A stretch of 64,000 bases of DNA from Torreya grandis (GCA_037957365.1 JARHVA010005357.1:483001-547000), one strand, 5' to 3'. Shown: positions 46,538-58,870, numbered from the stretch's first letter. The notes: generated by a model not told the origin, from the letters alone. Translations and numbers: made by a program.

Positions 46538-47765
46538 TGTATACACCCTAAATTAGTCAAGAAACCACACATATCATGTCTTTTAATAATCCTTTCACAA
46601 GAGACTCTAACTGGAGAATATGAGCCTTGTTCACATTATCTATGTCTTTTGTTTTACTCATCCTGGTCTTGTTTTATGCTCGAGTCACCTTTTTTCTTAT
46701 TACTAGTCATCCATAGAATTTCAGAACCTCATTCCACCTCATCTAGGTAAAATTTCCCATGATCATTCCATCCCCTTAGGTCTTGAGCCTATAGGATAGG
46801 AGTGTTGGAATTGGATTATAGCACTGAACTCTAGGGTGTCCATTTCCTATCCATGGTCATTTTAAGCTCTAATGGTTAGTTTCCCTTACTTAATGAGTCC
46901 CAACCCCTTTCTTAGCTTTGTCCTTGATTTTCCAATGTCAGTCAAATGTGAATAAAGATCCCAAATTTAAAATAAAGAGTATCTTATATAAGGGACTATA
47001 CAAGGCATTTTATATCTAGCATTTACTATTTTGGCAAATTACATAATAAAAAATTAGTCAATAATATAGCTTAGCATTATGCATCACACATAGATTTGCA
47101 TGTTTGATCAAGGAAGGGCCTAGGTGAAAGTTCATTCTTACATCTACCATGTGCATTGATTATGCACATTCCCTAAGGGAGAAATACATTTTATCTGAGA
47201 CCCTAGCTTGAGGGTTAATTTTAGAGGAAGTGATCAAGATAGCAGGGGTTCTAGATCGTACGATCATACTTCCCCTAACCTAGTTTTCCCCCTTATGTTT
47301 TTGATGTATTTGTTATTTCATGTGTGTAGATAGAATCAGGGTTTTGATATTGAAACAGACCTATAACGAGCTATGTTGACATTCATCCTCTAAAATTACA
47401 CACACAATATCATACTAAGACAGTGGAAAAAACCTAGAAAGATCAAGCCTCTAGGACAATAATGATATAAAAATACTATAGCACTAGACACTAGGGTGTC
47501 TTATTCTGATGCTCCTATCCTTTCAAAAATTGAAACATAAATCTAGATATGTAATATTGTCATAGTCTTATGTAATAGATTTCAACCCTTGAATCATCTG
47601 TTTCAACTTGTTTTTCTAGATAAGTTTATTTCTCTCCCTATAAAATTGGTGTAATGAATTTTGATCAAAATATATATTTTATTTTATTTGATTGGATATT
47701 TCCCCTTATTCCAAACCTTTTATTTTTTAGGAACTAGACCCTAGTTTCCTAAAAATAATAAAACA
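46538..47765. mobile_element. solo LTR, 1228 bp
   Basis: TGTATACACCC...AATAAAACA, TG...CA bounded, flanked by ACCTC (46533-46537) and ATCTC (47766-47770), a 5-base target duplication with one C-to-T change. The empty site is preserved in unit 1 near 42940. No coding content, so it is the product of LTR-LTR recombination of a lost element, whose internal region is not represented here as far as I can tell. Confidence 0.8.
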
Positions 47766-48399
47766 ATCTCTTAAATACTCATAAGACCTTATTAAATCCT
47801 GAAAATTAATGAAATAATCCTAAATGATCATCAAATCCTTGATTTTGGTGTAGGGAGATCAACCACATAAATTTAATACCAAATCATAATCAATTAATCT
47901 TGCCCTAGAAACTTAGATACTAGCATGCAAGGTGAGGTAAGATTAAGATGACTTGAAAAGTCAACATTTTTAGTGACCAATGTGGGTTACTTTCCTACTA
48001 AGCAAGGATCCATTATCCTTATGCAAGTCCATTGGGCATAATATTTAGTAAAAACTCAAAACCAATCAATCTAAAAGTTCCATCATGACTAAAACATGCT
48101 TGGTTGACTTCTAAATGAATTAAATATGCCCCAAAACATAAAAATAAAATAAAGAATAGTAGAATAATAGTGTAAAAACACATAGAGGAATGATAAAAAA
48201 CTACACTACTCAAAAAACAATGTGCAAAAACACTTGGAGGAATGATAAAAAGCTAAAATAACATGTACAAGTTTGGAACAATGCTTCAAAATCATGGTTT
48301 GAGGTGTATCCCATTGACTGAAATAGGTAGTGCTTTTATAATCAGCCCAAGTCAAAATAAAAACCTCTAAGGTCTTCATAGATCCATGAAAAAATGTCA

Positions 48400-48686
48400 T
48401 TAGATTATTTTACTCTTACTTTTCAAATTTTGAACATACCTTTCCCATTTATAAATGTTTGTCCCTTGAGATGTCCACTTTCTCATAGTTTCCCTCTTTG
48501 ATCATCATGTTCTTTCTTTCATTTTTCAGCTAATCATCCATATTTAAAATACTTTCCAAAGTCACTAACTATTTTGAAAACTCATTAGTATTCAACTATA
48601 TAATTTGATCACCATGAGTTTCTTACACCTTTGAATGATTTTTAGAATAAAAATCAATCTCTTCCACTAATTTTACATGTTCTTGA
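48400..48686 (-). pseudogene. minus-strand gypsy fragment (RNase H-RT connection), duplicate 2
   Basis: Same block as 43570-43863. On the minus strand: HVKLVEEIDFYSKNHSKV, then NTNEFSK*LVTLESIFNMDD, then KEGNYEKVDISRDKHL. It abuts the LTR start at 48687. Together with the minus-strand gag/protease at 61755-64000 it may be one element that was split by the insertion of the element between them. Confidence 0.7.
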
Positions 48687-51600
48687 TGTTAGTGCCCAAA
48701 CATGCACTTAGCAATTTGTGCCTTGTTTCTAAATATTAATGCTTGAATGTTTAATTATTACCTCATATTTGAAAATGTGTACCTAGTTTATGAAACATTG
48801 TTTCTGCATTCAAGGTTATAAAAACCCACTTTTGCCTTTTAAAACCCCTATGTAATCTTGGTTCTAGGTAATGCTTAAAGTTTTCATGTTTTAATGAGAT
48901 CGTAGGGTCTATGATAAAAATCAAGCTGGAAAGATAAAATAATGTTGAGTATGATGTTTTTCATCTTCAAAAAACCTTTGAAGTGATAGAATTTCTAATT
49001 TTAAATTCAAGTCTACATTATTACAAATTGCAATTGAGATGAAAAGGTTCATGGGAATATATGGTAGAAAAACAAGTTGCAAAAAAATCACAAGTTTAAC
49101 TTTTCAAATTCTTAACTTTTTTGAAAAATTCTTAAGTTTTTTGGAAAATTTTTAACTTCAATATTTTTTTTCAAAGTTTTATTCACACTTTTTGGTCAAA
49201 ATTTTTGGATAGACATTTTTGTCTAATATTTTGTTCAAAACTTATACATGAGAGTTTGTGGTTAGACATTTTGGTCTAATGTTTTTTTCAAAATTCTTAA
49301 GTTTTTTAGAAAACTATTTTTTTTGGAACTTGTGTCAGACATTTTGTTTGGAACTTTTTCTCAAACATTTTACTCAGAACTTTTGCATTGAACATTTTAT
49401 TTATAAATCCTTTGTTGGATTTTGTGTTCCCCTTACTTCAAATAATTTGGTCATCATAATTTTCATTTAGGGTTTGTGTTTGGAGCCTTAGATTAATAGT
49501 GTCTACCATCCACCAATAAACATGCATTCAAAAGAGAAATGGTCCAAAAATAAGTAGCAAAGTTTCAATGGAAATCAAAGGTTGACCTAGGAGATAAGTA
49601 AGGCCATAAAAGTATTCAAGAGGCCACATCAGTATTTCTACTCATTCCAAAATCTATGACCTATCCTAGTGGAAGTTAAAAATTTCAAAGGTCAAGATTT
49701 TAATTATAAGAGAGCCATGCTAGTAATATAGTCCACGTGGAGGGTCAAATGGTGAAGCCAAGATTTTAAAAAGGTAAAATAATGTACCTAAGAATTATAT
49801 AGTTTGGTGGCAACCCTAAAAGGTCAATGGAAAAATAGAAAATAAGAAGGCATGTAAAAGTTTGGAATTAAACACAAAAGGCAAAGGGTAAAACAAGATA
49901 ACTATTACCATTTTAAAAAAAAATCTTATGTTGAAGACCTCATTAATGGAAAAATATCTTGTAGGGTTTATGAAGCCAAGGTGGGCCATTCCAAACATAT
50001 TTTACAAATGACCATGGATCCTTCTTTGATTCTATTATAGCTAGAATATTCCAATGCAATCATCAAGAGGCAATGGGATTTCTTTAACATGCACAAGAGG
50101 AATGGTAGCTATCTATAAGTTTCCAATTTTTCAAATGATTAATTGGAGAGCATGTCCAAGCAGTTACATATGAAGACAAGGAGTTTTTTTTGCTCTCATG
50201 AAATATTCTCCCTCAAGCCCAAGTGTAATACATTTCTAGCCAAGAGGATCAACGATTTGTTTTCAAATATTCATCATGACAAGGATAGTTAGCTACAAGA
50301 ATGATTTTATTGAAAGGCATGAGCTTATAGGTGTGATTAAAGGAATCTTTCAACTAAAGCATATTCTTGAAATATTATGGGTGAAAGAGTTATATAAAAA
50401 GAGGGATTATCCTCTTTTCAAAGCGTGTGGTTAGTTCTTGTTCTTTCTAGGTCTTATGATCTTTAAAAAAAATTGGGATCCTTATTATGTGTGTCTCATA
50501 TCTTTTGCTAAGGTGGTTGTTGTGTAATAGTTAGTAAGATCTTATAGCATTGTATATGTCTCCCATGTTGAAATAACAAACTCACCATGTTTTTCCCCTT
50601 GATGACATTTTGAGCAATGGTGTATATAATATTTTTTTTCAAGATAATGTAAAATATCTATTATTTATGATGTATTTTTTTAATCAAATGCAATAATATA
50701 TTATTCATGCTATGCTAATTTGGGTATTTAGTTTTATTCTTATCAATGGTGGAAGTTGTTTTTGGGCATCGCTCTATGTTGTAAATTCCTTTCTATTTTG
50801 TGATTTGGGAGTATATTGTTGATACCCTCTTAAGGGCACCCCAGGTTTATGGATTTGATAGTAAAAAGTATTTGAATCTCTAGTTTCAATGTATGTTGTT
50901 GGGTTTCAAGAATCATTTAAATATTTGTATTGTATTGGCACCAATAGATGCAAATCATTCCTAATAGTTTCCATAGCTTGAATTTTAGTCTTTTTCATCT
51001 TTGCAATTGGATTATGTCATGATTGTTAAAGGAAATACTAATATTATAAAAGCCACACCACTCTTTTATAAATACTTAACTCATCCTACCTTATTCTTCC
51101 CTATAAATATTATACCATGTTGTATATTTTAAGTGTTATTTACTTGTAGATGCATAAATGCTACCTATATAAAATGTGTCTATATTTTGTGCTTTAAATC
51201 CTACTATTGTAGCCTTCCATTTGTCCATCTATTGTTGAAAATTTCATTAGAAATGAAGGTTGAAATTAGATTTATATCTATCTTCAGTGTCTTGTGTTTA
51301 GCCTAGAGTATTTGTTCATTCTATGTGACAACTCTTTCTTGTGTTTAGCCTAGAGTATTTGTTCATTCTATGTGACAACTCTTCCCAAGTGGAGTGAAGA
51401 AACTTGGTTATGTTCTGGTCAGATTTGTATTCTTATGTGCTAATAATACCCATGGATATTAAATTGTATTATCCATTTATATGATAAATATACCCTTCAG
51501 GTCCTATCACCTTGTTTTAGGTAGAGCTAGAAGTAATATGGAGCTAACCATACCATCTGTTGGTGTCTTTTAGTCATTGTTTGCTTTTAGTCCATCTTGA

Positions 51601-51713
51601 TGATAAACCATTCCCCAACTATAACAACATATTTGTAGGTTTTTCATCTTTGTTTCCCACTTTATAAAAGTGTAAAAGGCTAATTTTGTGACTTGTACAA
51701 TTGGGAAACAACA
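48687..51713 (+). repeat. 5' LTR, 3.0 kb
   Basis: TGTTAGTGCCC...GAAACAACA, colinear with 58902-61754. It includes imperfect repeats of a CAGACATTTTGTT-like phrase (about 49190-49400) and a 47-base perfect tandem duplication (51290-51383). Open frames inside (49258-49470) are composition artefacts. Confidence 0.85.
51290..51383. repeat. 2 x 47-bp perfect tandem duplication
   Basis: Units 51290-51336 and 51337-51383 (beginning TCTTGTGTTTAGCC) are identical. The 3' LTR has a single diverged copy near 61387. Perfect identity in a decayed LTR means the duplication is recent. Confidence 0.9.
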
Positions 51714-52480
51714 CTCAACTAACACCATTGCTAGAGACTAAACATAGATCCTATCCACCTGTGTTACCAGGTACTCTTGTAGAGGGCTTGTATAAGTTTA
51801 TGTTTTAAAGTTATATGCCTATCATCATATTTGATGCATTAACTTCACCTACATATTTTCAAACATTGTTTATCTATATTTTAATATGTTTGAAATCTAA
51901 ATTTATTTGGTCATGCTTTACTATTTTGGACCATCAAATATATATCACTCCACTGGGTATGTTGATGGTGACTTGAAATAATTATTAAATTTAAATTAGT
52001 TGAATTATTATAAGGAGCTATAAATATGTTCATGTTTTAAAGTGATGTCCCCTCTTGAACATAATCTAGATTGTTAGTATCTTTGATTTCATATCTGATC
52101 ACTAGCTTCAACAAAGTGTGATTTTAGTATGTATCACAACAAGTTTATAAAATATTATATTCTATAAGTTTTCTTATAGTGGTGACTTAAATATTGTATC
52201 TAGTTTCAAGGAAGATCAATGCCCATTTTGAATATCTTTATTCTTTCAACTTTAAGTGTTCTCTTAGTTTAAAAGTTGGAAGGATTGAGATCATCCTTCA
52301 AATGTGACTCATCAAAGTATCTTGTCTCACCTTTAAGTGTTTATCAAAGAATAAGGAGACAATTTTGGAGGCCAATTTAAAGACAAAGTTCTATATCAAA
52401 TGAGTGTTTGGACTGTCAATATTATGGTACACCTAAAACTTTATTTATTGAATGAACTTTAATTAAATATCATCATAGTT
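51714..52480 (+). other. leader of the 48.7-kb element
   Basis: Non-coding between LTR and gag. I do not see a convincing primer-binding site beginning TGG right after the LTR end. Confidence 0.5.
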
Positions 52481-53440
52481 TTCCTAATCATTCGAATCAT
52501 TATAGTCCAATTTATTACCCAACACCTTTTCAACTAGTTGAATCTCCTCCTAGATTTGATCCACCAAGTCCACCTCACTCACCCCCTCACAACCCTTTCC
52601 CATTTGATCTTAAATCCACCATTGAACATGTAATAAGGCATAAGGATCAGGATGAGAATGACCATCTTATATTTATAATTCTCATATTTAAACTAATTAA
52701 TTTTGATGAAATGGAAGGTTATCCCAATGAGGTCTAAACTAAGTAAGGAACCACCTTCCTAAGTTTCAAGGGAATAATGTAGTGACTAGTGACCAACATT
52801 GGAGGGCTTCCCACTTATCATTGAATATTATGAGGTCAATTATGAGGATGTTTACATTAAGTTATTTATGCACATAATATAATAATATTCTCATGAGTGG
52901 TTTAATTCCCTTTTCCATGGATTTATTTATTCATGGGAAGAAATGAAAAATGTTTTCAAAATACAATATGGTGATATAATTGATCCTAGGTTCCTTCTTG
53001 ATGAATTTGAAAACATTAAGAAAAACCCTAATGAGCTTGTGTAGTATTTTAATACAAGGTTTAACAAGACTATGATGAGGATTCCTAAAAATATTAGGCC
53101 TAATGATACAACTTGCCTAATTAAATATTGTGAAACCTTTTATAAGAAGGCAATGTACTATTTGAGGGATAAGGTTCCCACAAACCTGAGATTGGCATTC
53201 AATATGGCCATCCAAATTGAAAATAACATAAAAGTTTTGGGTAAACCTTTGAACAAGTGGGTTGATGTGAAATTGGTTAATCCTAAAAAAATAGTCCACT
53301 AAGAATGCAAACCTTGAGGAAACCATGAAAACTTTGGCCTCATGGTCAAGGAGATGTCCTACAAGATGGCTAGAGATGAAAATGGGTTGCCTCATGGGTC
53401 TACAAGTTAGGAGAGAACTCAAAATCAGAATCAATCAACA
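52481..53440 (+). pseudogene. gypsy gag, broken
   Basis: A Pro-rich start (FQLVESPPRFDPPSPPHSPP, about 52528-52590) is followed by the capsid signature: FIHGWEEMKNVFKIQYGD-like reading near 52927-52975 (Trp visible in GGGAAG context), FLLDEFENIKKNPNELVQYF with Gln as TAG, and an open stretch 53072-53302 reading MRIPKNIRPNDTTCLIKYCETFYKKAMYYLRDKVP in pieces, the helix-rich second half of retrotransposon gag. The minus-strand open frame over 53117-53434 is only its shadow. Confidence 0.75.
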
Positions 53441-54560
53441 AGGGAGACCCCCTTTTCACATTATATATAATGACATATGGAAAAGGTTTGCCTACTTGTG
53501 ATGAAATAATTAATAGAAATCAGAATAGAAGGGTTAGAAAGGAAGTGCCTAATCTATTGAATGCCAAAGTTAATGTTGTAAATTGTGATATTGACATCGA
53601 TTTCTATGATAAATGTTTCCTTCCCCATCCTCCATGTGATATTGTTAAATGAATTGATGAAGATGTAGAAGAACCTAAATTTACATCTAATGATGATGAG
53701 ATTTTGATGATTGATTATCAAGTATCCTGAAGTAAATTGTCTACCTCCATGAATTATTGAGTGCTACCACTGTGGATTAGTTTTGGAGTCTAATACAAAA
53801 GGTATGCATCCCAACTTATAAATTTATTTATAATTTTAACATGACACAAGCATATGGATTACCCAATCATGATTTTGAATTCTTATGATCTATGATGATT
53901 AATACATATGATGGGGGAATTCCTTCAATTGAGGCTAAGTAGTTGTTAATTAATGCAACAATTGACCAAGAGAAAGAATATAGTCTTAGAAGCAAGAAAC
54001 AAGGTTATTCTCCTCATGAGACTACGCATAAAAATCTAAGGGTAAGGGATGCAAGTAAGGAAGTCAAGAAAACTAAAATAGTCCCTTATTTTTCTAAGCC
54101 AATACTTGCTTCCAAAAATTTTAAGCAAAGAGGTTCTCTAGCCACTAATAGATTACCTTTATTATCTATTATCCCTAAGGGTGTGAGTGATGTCATAAAA
54201 AATCCACCCTTGAAAACTATTGTTAAAATTGCTAATCCATCCCAACCTGTTCCAACCTTGACTTTAAAATGGTGTATTCCAACTAAAGGTATTTTTACAC
54301 GTTCTTGTAAATACTCCACTTCCTTAGTAAAGCATGTGTGATATGGATTAGGTTTTGAATCAATTGAAAATCACCATTCCACTTGTTGAATTATTATGAA
54401 TACCTAAACATAGGAAGAGGGCATTTGAATATTTGGAATTTGGTGAGAGTATAGCTGTAAATGAAATGAATTCACCCCAAACACTCTAGGGAGATGATGA
54501 AGAATTAGATGAGGCTATCAAATCAAACTTGGAGGTTTATTTGGGGATTTCATTGGTATA
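53441..54560 (+). pseudogene. gag-protease linker
   Basis: Two open stretches, 53470-53652 (TYGKGLPTCDEIINRNQNRR) and 53943-54341 (132 codons, basic, EKEYSLRSKKQGYSP...), belong to the variable linker between capsid and protease. The RSKK-type phrase and Pro/Lys/Ser composition are like other Tat-type linkers. I assign no catalytic role. Confidence 0.6.
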
Positions 54561-54569
54561 AATTTAGTT

Positions 54570-54860
54570 GAATGTGGATCTATTTTACACCACCCTAATG
54601 ATTAATGGCTTAATTTTTCATAATTGTATATTTAATTCTAGAGCTTCTTGCAACATGATGCCTTTGGGTGTCCTTAATGATATTAGAGTGAAAATTACTT
54701 CAATCTTTAGTAAGTTAAATGCCATAGATTCATGAAAGGTTCTAGTTATTGGACAAGTTAAAGGGTTGGCAGTGTAGTTGGTAGTTCATCCATGTAAATT
54801 ATTGAATATGGATGTGGTAGTTTTGGATTGCCCACTTAAATGGGGGATGATGTTATCATG
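54570..54860 (+). pseudogene. gypsy protease, active site lost
   Basis: LMINGLIFHNCIFNSRASCNMMPLGVLNDI (about 54598-54690) matches the protease block that normally reads C-x-x-DSGASxNVMP. The catalytic Asp is Asn (GAT to AAT) and the Gly is Arg (GGA to AGA), both G-to-A changes. Confidence 0.75.
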
Positions 54861-55090
54861 AAAATGGGATACCAACATGGGTATAAGTGTGTATATGGGC
54901 TTATATTATGCCACCATTCTTTTATATGGTAAGATGGTCAATCTTTATAGATAGCTTACTTGAAGATCCAAAAAGATCTCTAAATGAGGTGTTGTATATG
55001 GATCTAGAGTTGGGTAGCTTCATTGGGAATGCATCTATTGTTGAACAAACAATTATTCTTGATGTTGGGTTTGAAAATGAAAGTGTTGTT

Positions 55091-55480
55091 TGGAAAATGT
55101 CTTTTGATGAGGCTTCTTCCAAACTTGAAAATGGAGCTGGGGTTGTCTTCTATGACCCCAATGGGAAATATTTTTATTTTTATTTCAAGTTATCCTTTGA
55201 GTTCATGAATAATACTATTAAGTATGAGGCACTCTTATTTGGTTTAATAATTTCCTGTGAACATGGAATGACAAGCTTGATTTTAAAGGGTAATTCAGAT
55301 CTAGTGGTTAGGTAGTCATAAATGCTTATACCACCAAAAATAAAAGTTTGAAATAGTATAAGAATGTTGTATGGGATTTTCTATAATTCTCTTATACTTT
55401 CAATATTTATTATCATGATAGAAGTTTCAATGAATAAGCTAATAGACTTGTAGGGTTAGGTGCTTAATTTGAAATTGAAA
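55091..55480 (+). pseudogene. extra (archaeal-like) RNase H upstream of RT
   Basis: WKMSFDEASSKLENGAGVVFYDPNGKYF (from 55091; first Asp kept, in FDEA for usual FDGA), then FMNNTIKYEALLFGL (about 55203-55247; usual NNTAEYEALL, with Ala to Ile and catalytic Glu to Lys), then LKGNSDLVVR (about 55284-55313; usual GDSDLVV, Asp to Asn), then YHDRSFNEQADRL-like reading (about 55415-55450) for the fourth acidic site. Two of four active-site acids are gone by G-to-A changes. The N-terminal half lies in an open frame 54887-55315. A second, ordinary RNase H follows the RT at 56760. Confidence 0.8.
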
Positions 55481-55985
55481 ATATGAACCCTTATTATTAG
55501 TATAAATTGGAGGTGCTTGTTAGGCCTTCAATCCCAGATAATATTCATCATTATCAAGTTTTTGATGATGATGAAAAAATTAGAAGGTTTCTAAATTGTG
55601 AAGCTAAGTTTTAAGATTAGTTCATAAACATGGAATCGATGGTTCATACCTATGATGGGAAATAAACCTTGTTTGGGAAGGATATAATTCAATTGAAGAC
55701 AAACACTCTCCCTATGGTATTGGTGAGTTTAGAATCATATTTTGATAGAGTAGATCAAATTAAAAATAGAGACCCATTTATCTCAAAAGATGTAACTGAG
55801 CGTAATTTGGGTTCTCATGAGAATCCAAAGAAGTTCTAGTTGAGTACTCACTTGAGTGTAGTAGAAAAGCAAAATTACACACAACTGCTAAAAAGGTACC
55901 AAGATTTCTTAGCTTAGTATTATTCTAAATTAAAAGCATATAGGTAGGATTTGTTTTAACATGTTATCCCATTTTAGCTTGATAG
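55481..55985 (+). pseudogene. connection between extra RNase H and RT
   Basis: Readable with stops: YKLEVLVRPSIPDN (about 55501), IHHYQVFDDDEKI, then LKTNTLPMVLVSLESYFDRVDQ (about 55695-55760), which corresponds to the LPKGLVTLESIFN block of the other family, and RYQDFLA before the RT. Confidence 0.65.
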
Positions 55986-56715
55986 TAATCCTTTCAATAA
56001 AAATCAAATACCTATTAACCCCATCTTGGCCAATAAGCTATGGGATGAGTTAAAGAAGCTAAGGGATGGTGGGATTATTCATCCCATCAGGTATTCATAA
56101 TAGGTGGAGAACGTATTCCCTATAAGAAAGAAGAATGGAAACATCCTCTTGTGTGTGGATTTTTGAAATTTTGAATAAATATTCTTTAAAAGATAATTAT
56201 CCACTACCCAATATGGATAACCTGCAACAAACTATTACAGGATCATTAATTTTATCCACTTTAGATGGTTTCTCAGGGTATACCCAAGTTGTGGTGAAGG
56301 AATTCAAGAGACCCAAGACTGAATTCACAATGCCTTAGGGCACATATGTTTATATGAATATGCCTTGTAGGTTAATGAATGATGGTGAAACATTTCAATG
56401 AGCTATGGATGTTGCATTTTTAGGGGTAATTAACAAGTTTATAGTTGTGTATTAGGATGATATTAAAGTGTACTCTAAGATTATAAAGGAACATTTGGAT
56501 CATCTAGAGAAAGTGTTCATTAGATGCAATGTGTTTAGCTCCTAGCATTTAACTTAATCCTAATAAGTGTCACTTTGGAGTATAAAAGGCCAAGTTAATA
56601 GGATATATAGTATCTAATAATAGTGTCATGATTGATCCTGAGAGAGTGGAAACCATCGACAAAGTGCCTATCCCATAGTTTAAGAAAGGAATTTAGACTT
56701 TCTATAGACAAATCA
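55986..56715 (+). pseudogene. gypsy reverse transcriptase, broken
   Basis: NPILANKLWDELKKLRDGGIIHPIRYS (about 56017-56098), VENVFPIRKKNGNILLCVDF (about 56105-56165), DNYPLPNMDNLQQ and STLDGFSGYTQV (open frame 56135-56338), then VVY*DDIKVYSK (56444-56479), the active-site YLDD with Leu as TAG. Thumb blocks follow (NPNKCHFGV-like near 56560, KGQVNRIYSI-type region near 56590). Confidence 0.85.
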
Positions 56716-56759
56716 TATTTGTAAAGAGGTTTGTATCTATCTTTATAGAGATCACTCTA

Positions 56760-57150
56760 CTTATTACTTCCATGTTAAATAAATACCAAACCATCAAGTG
56801 GGAAGATAAGGTCATGCAAGCATTCAATGCCATCAAAGGAGCCTTAAATTCTACCCCTATATTGTCCAGTCTTGATTACACTAAGGAGTTTAAAATATTT
56901 TCCTTTACATCACATAATACCATAGCTTATATCTTATTACAAAATACTGATGATGGTCATGGGCAGCCCATAACTTTCTTTAACAAATCTATGAAAGGAT
57001 TTGAACTAAATTACACCATCATCAAAAAATAATAGTTTTGCCTCTTAAAGGCTATTAAAATTTTTAGGCCTTATATTCTATGTTTGAATATTGTTGCATA
57101 TGTCCTACATATAATGGTGAAGGACATATTGACTTAGATTGAAGTATCCA
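56760..57150 (+). pseudogene. ordinary gypsy RNase H, broken
   Basis: Open frame 56772-57032: KWEDKVMQAFNAIKGALNSTPILSSLDYTKEFKIFSFTSHNTIAYILLQ, then GQPITFFNKSMKGFELNYTI, the usual RNase H order after gypsy RT. The first catalytic Asp, expected before the TSHNTIA block, reads Ser in IFSFTS. It ends with MVKDILT-like strings near 57115. Confidence 0.8.
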
Positions 57151-57189
57151 ACAAGATATGCAAGTGGCTCAACAAGTTACAAGAGTATG

Positions 57190-58560
57190 ACATGGATATT
57201 CAGACCACCAAGCTAGTGAGAGGGATGGGTCTAGCAAAGCTCATGGATAAGTTGAATTTGATATATATTGAGGTAAACACCACTATTTTTAATGATGATG
57301 ATTATTTGAATAGAATTAACATATATCCATGGTATAAAGATATTTTTTATTACTTTAAAAATCTAAATTGTCCCCCTGACTTGGATAAGAACCAAAGAAG
57401 AACTCTCAAATGTATTTTGCAAAAGTATATCTTGACTAAAGTTGGATTGGCATGGAATATTCCAGATAGGGTTCTCTTAAGATGCTTGGTAGATGAAAAA
57501 AATTCCCATTTGATTAAGGACATTCATAATGGAGTATGTGGTGGCCACTTTGCACCTAAGGTTATAGCTTCTAAAATTCTAGGAGTTAGTTATTGGTGTC
57601 CATCATTATTCAAGGATGCTTCTAAAAAATTTATAAAATGCAAGAAATGTCAGTGCTTTGTTGGGAGGTTGAAAGCTTTTCGTTCTCTTCCCTTGCATCT
57701 TGTGATGATTGAAGACTGATTTAGATAATGGGGAATGGATTTTGTTGGGGAAATCAATGACTCATCAATCACTAGATAGAGACGGATATTGGTTAAAATT
57801 TATTACTTCATGAAATGGATTGAGGTGGTCCTTATAAAGAAGGATACACATAAGGTGATTATGGACTTTCTGTTAAATTAGATTATTTGCAGATTTAGTG
57901 TGCTTATTAAGGTAATTGATTATAATCATATGAGTTTAAAATCTAAACCTTTGATGGAATTATGCAAAGAGTATGGGATTGAATTATATTTTACTTCCAA
58001 TTATAACCCTCAAGTTAATGGGAAAATAAAATTGAATAACAAGAACATGTTCAAAATCATTACACAAACCTTGGAATCAAATATGAAGAAGTGGGGTGAA
58101 TAGCTAAAGTTTTCCTTTTGTATTGATAGGATCACACCTAAAAGAGTTATAATAAAGATCCATTTTGATCTTGTTTATGGATATCAAGCTATTTTTCCTA
58201 TGAATTTTTAGTTTATAACCTATCAATTCATGCAATAGTTAGAGGAAGATGAGAAAATCAACCGCTATGAAATTAGAATTAACCAAATTGTTGAGATTGA
58301 TGAAACTAGAAGACAAGATCATGATAGACACATCAAGTTTAAGGAAATACTTAAAATTATATTTGATATAAACGTTTCTCCAATAACTTTTCAAGTAGGT
58401 GATCTGGTTTTACTTTGGGAAAATAGGCATGAGGAAAAAGGCAAGCATGACAAGTTTTATGCCTTATGGATGGGTCCTTATTCCATTAACTAAAGGATTG
58501 GGAAACACACTTTCTTCTTGATATTTATGGATGGTGAGATACTAGAGCTTCTAGTAAAGG
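57190..58560 (+). pseudogene. gypsy integrase, broken
   Basis: An open frame of 175 codons (57192-57719) holds the pre-integrase region and the HHCC zinc finger: DIHNGVCGGHFAPKVIASKI (about 57522) and FIKCKKCQCFVG (about 57630-57665). Core: WGMDFVGEIN (about 57731, first Asp kept), KWIEVVLIKK, VIDYNHMSLKSKPLMELCKEYGI (about 57914-57985, second Asp kept in IDYN), NPQVNGKIKLNNKN (about 58006-58045), where the catalytic Glu after NG-x-x is Lys. The C-terminal tail LLWENRHEEKGKHDKFYALWMGPYSI (about 58408-58485) is a GPFxI-type motif. Confidence 0.85.
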
Positions 58561-58662
58561 TAGACATCTGAAATACTTCCTTGACTAAGTTTGTGATTGT
58601 GTATAGTAATGTATAGTGTATAGTTTTGTTATTTTATTTCCCCTTTATGTTGGGCCTTTGTT

Positions 58663-58664
<2 letters not shown>

Positions 58665-58701
<37 letters not shown>
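58665..58701. repeat. (TA)n microsatellite
   Basis: 37 bases of uninterrupted TA in the 3' untranslated region of the element. Confidence 0.95.
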
Positions 58702-58705
<4 letters not shown>

Positions 58706-58870
58706 TTTGTGTTGTGTGTTCATTCTCATATCCATTTGATATGTTTTTGTTGGTTTGCCTTTGTCTAATTGAGTTTCCATGGGTATTTCCTAAGAATTTG
58801 GTTAAGTTTTGACTCTGTGGCCCAAAGTATTAGTACCTGGTCTTATTTTCTAGGGTTGTTTGAACACTCC

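Larger units (their letters stand above)
46181..50984. repeat. tandem duplication, unit 2
   Basis: Second copy of the 3.5-kb unit, 4804 bases long because it contains the solo LTR 46538-47765. Here the LTR part runs on past the unit border into a full element, so this is likely the original copy and unit 1 the duplicate. Confidence 0.85.

Noticed and set aside
53117..53434. 105-codon open frame on the minus strand
   Set aside because: It is antisense to the readable gag of the 48.7-kb element; gag on the + strand explains the sequence.
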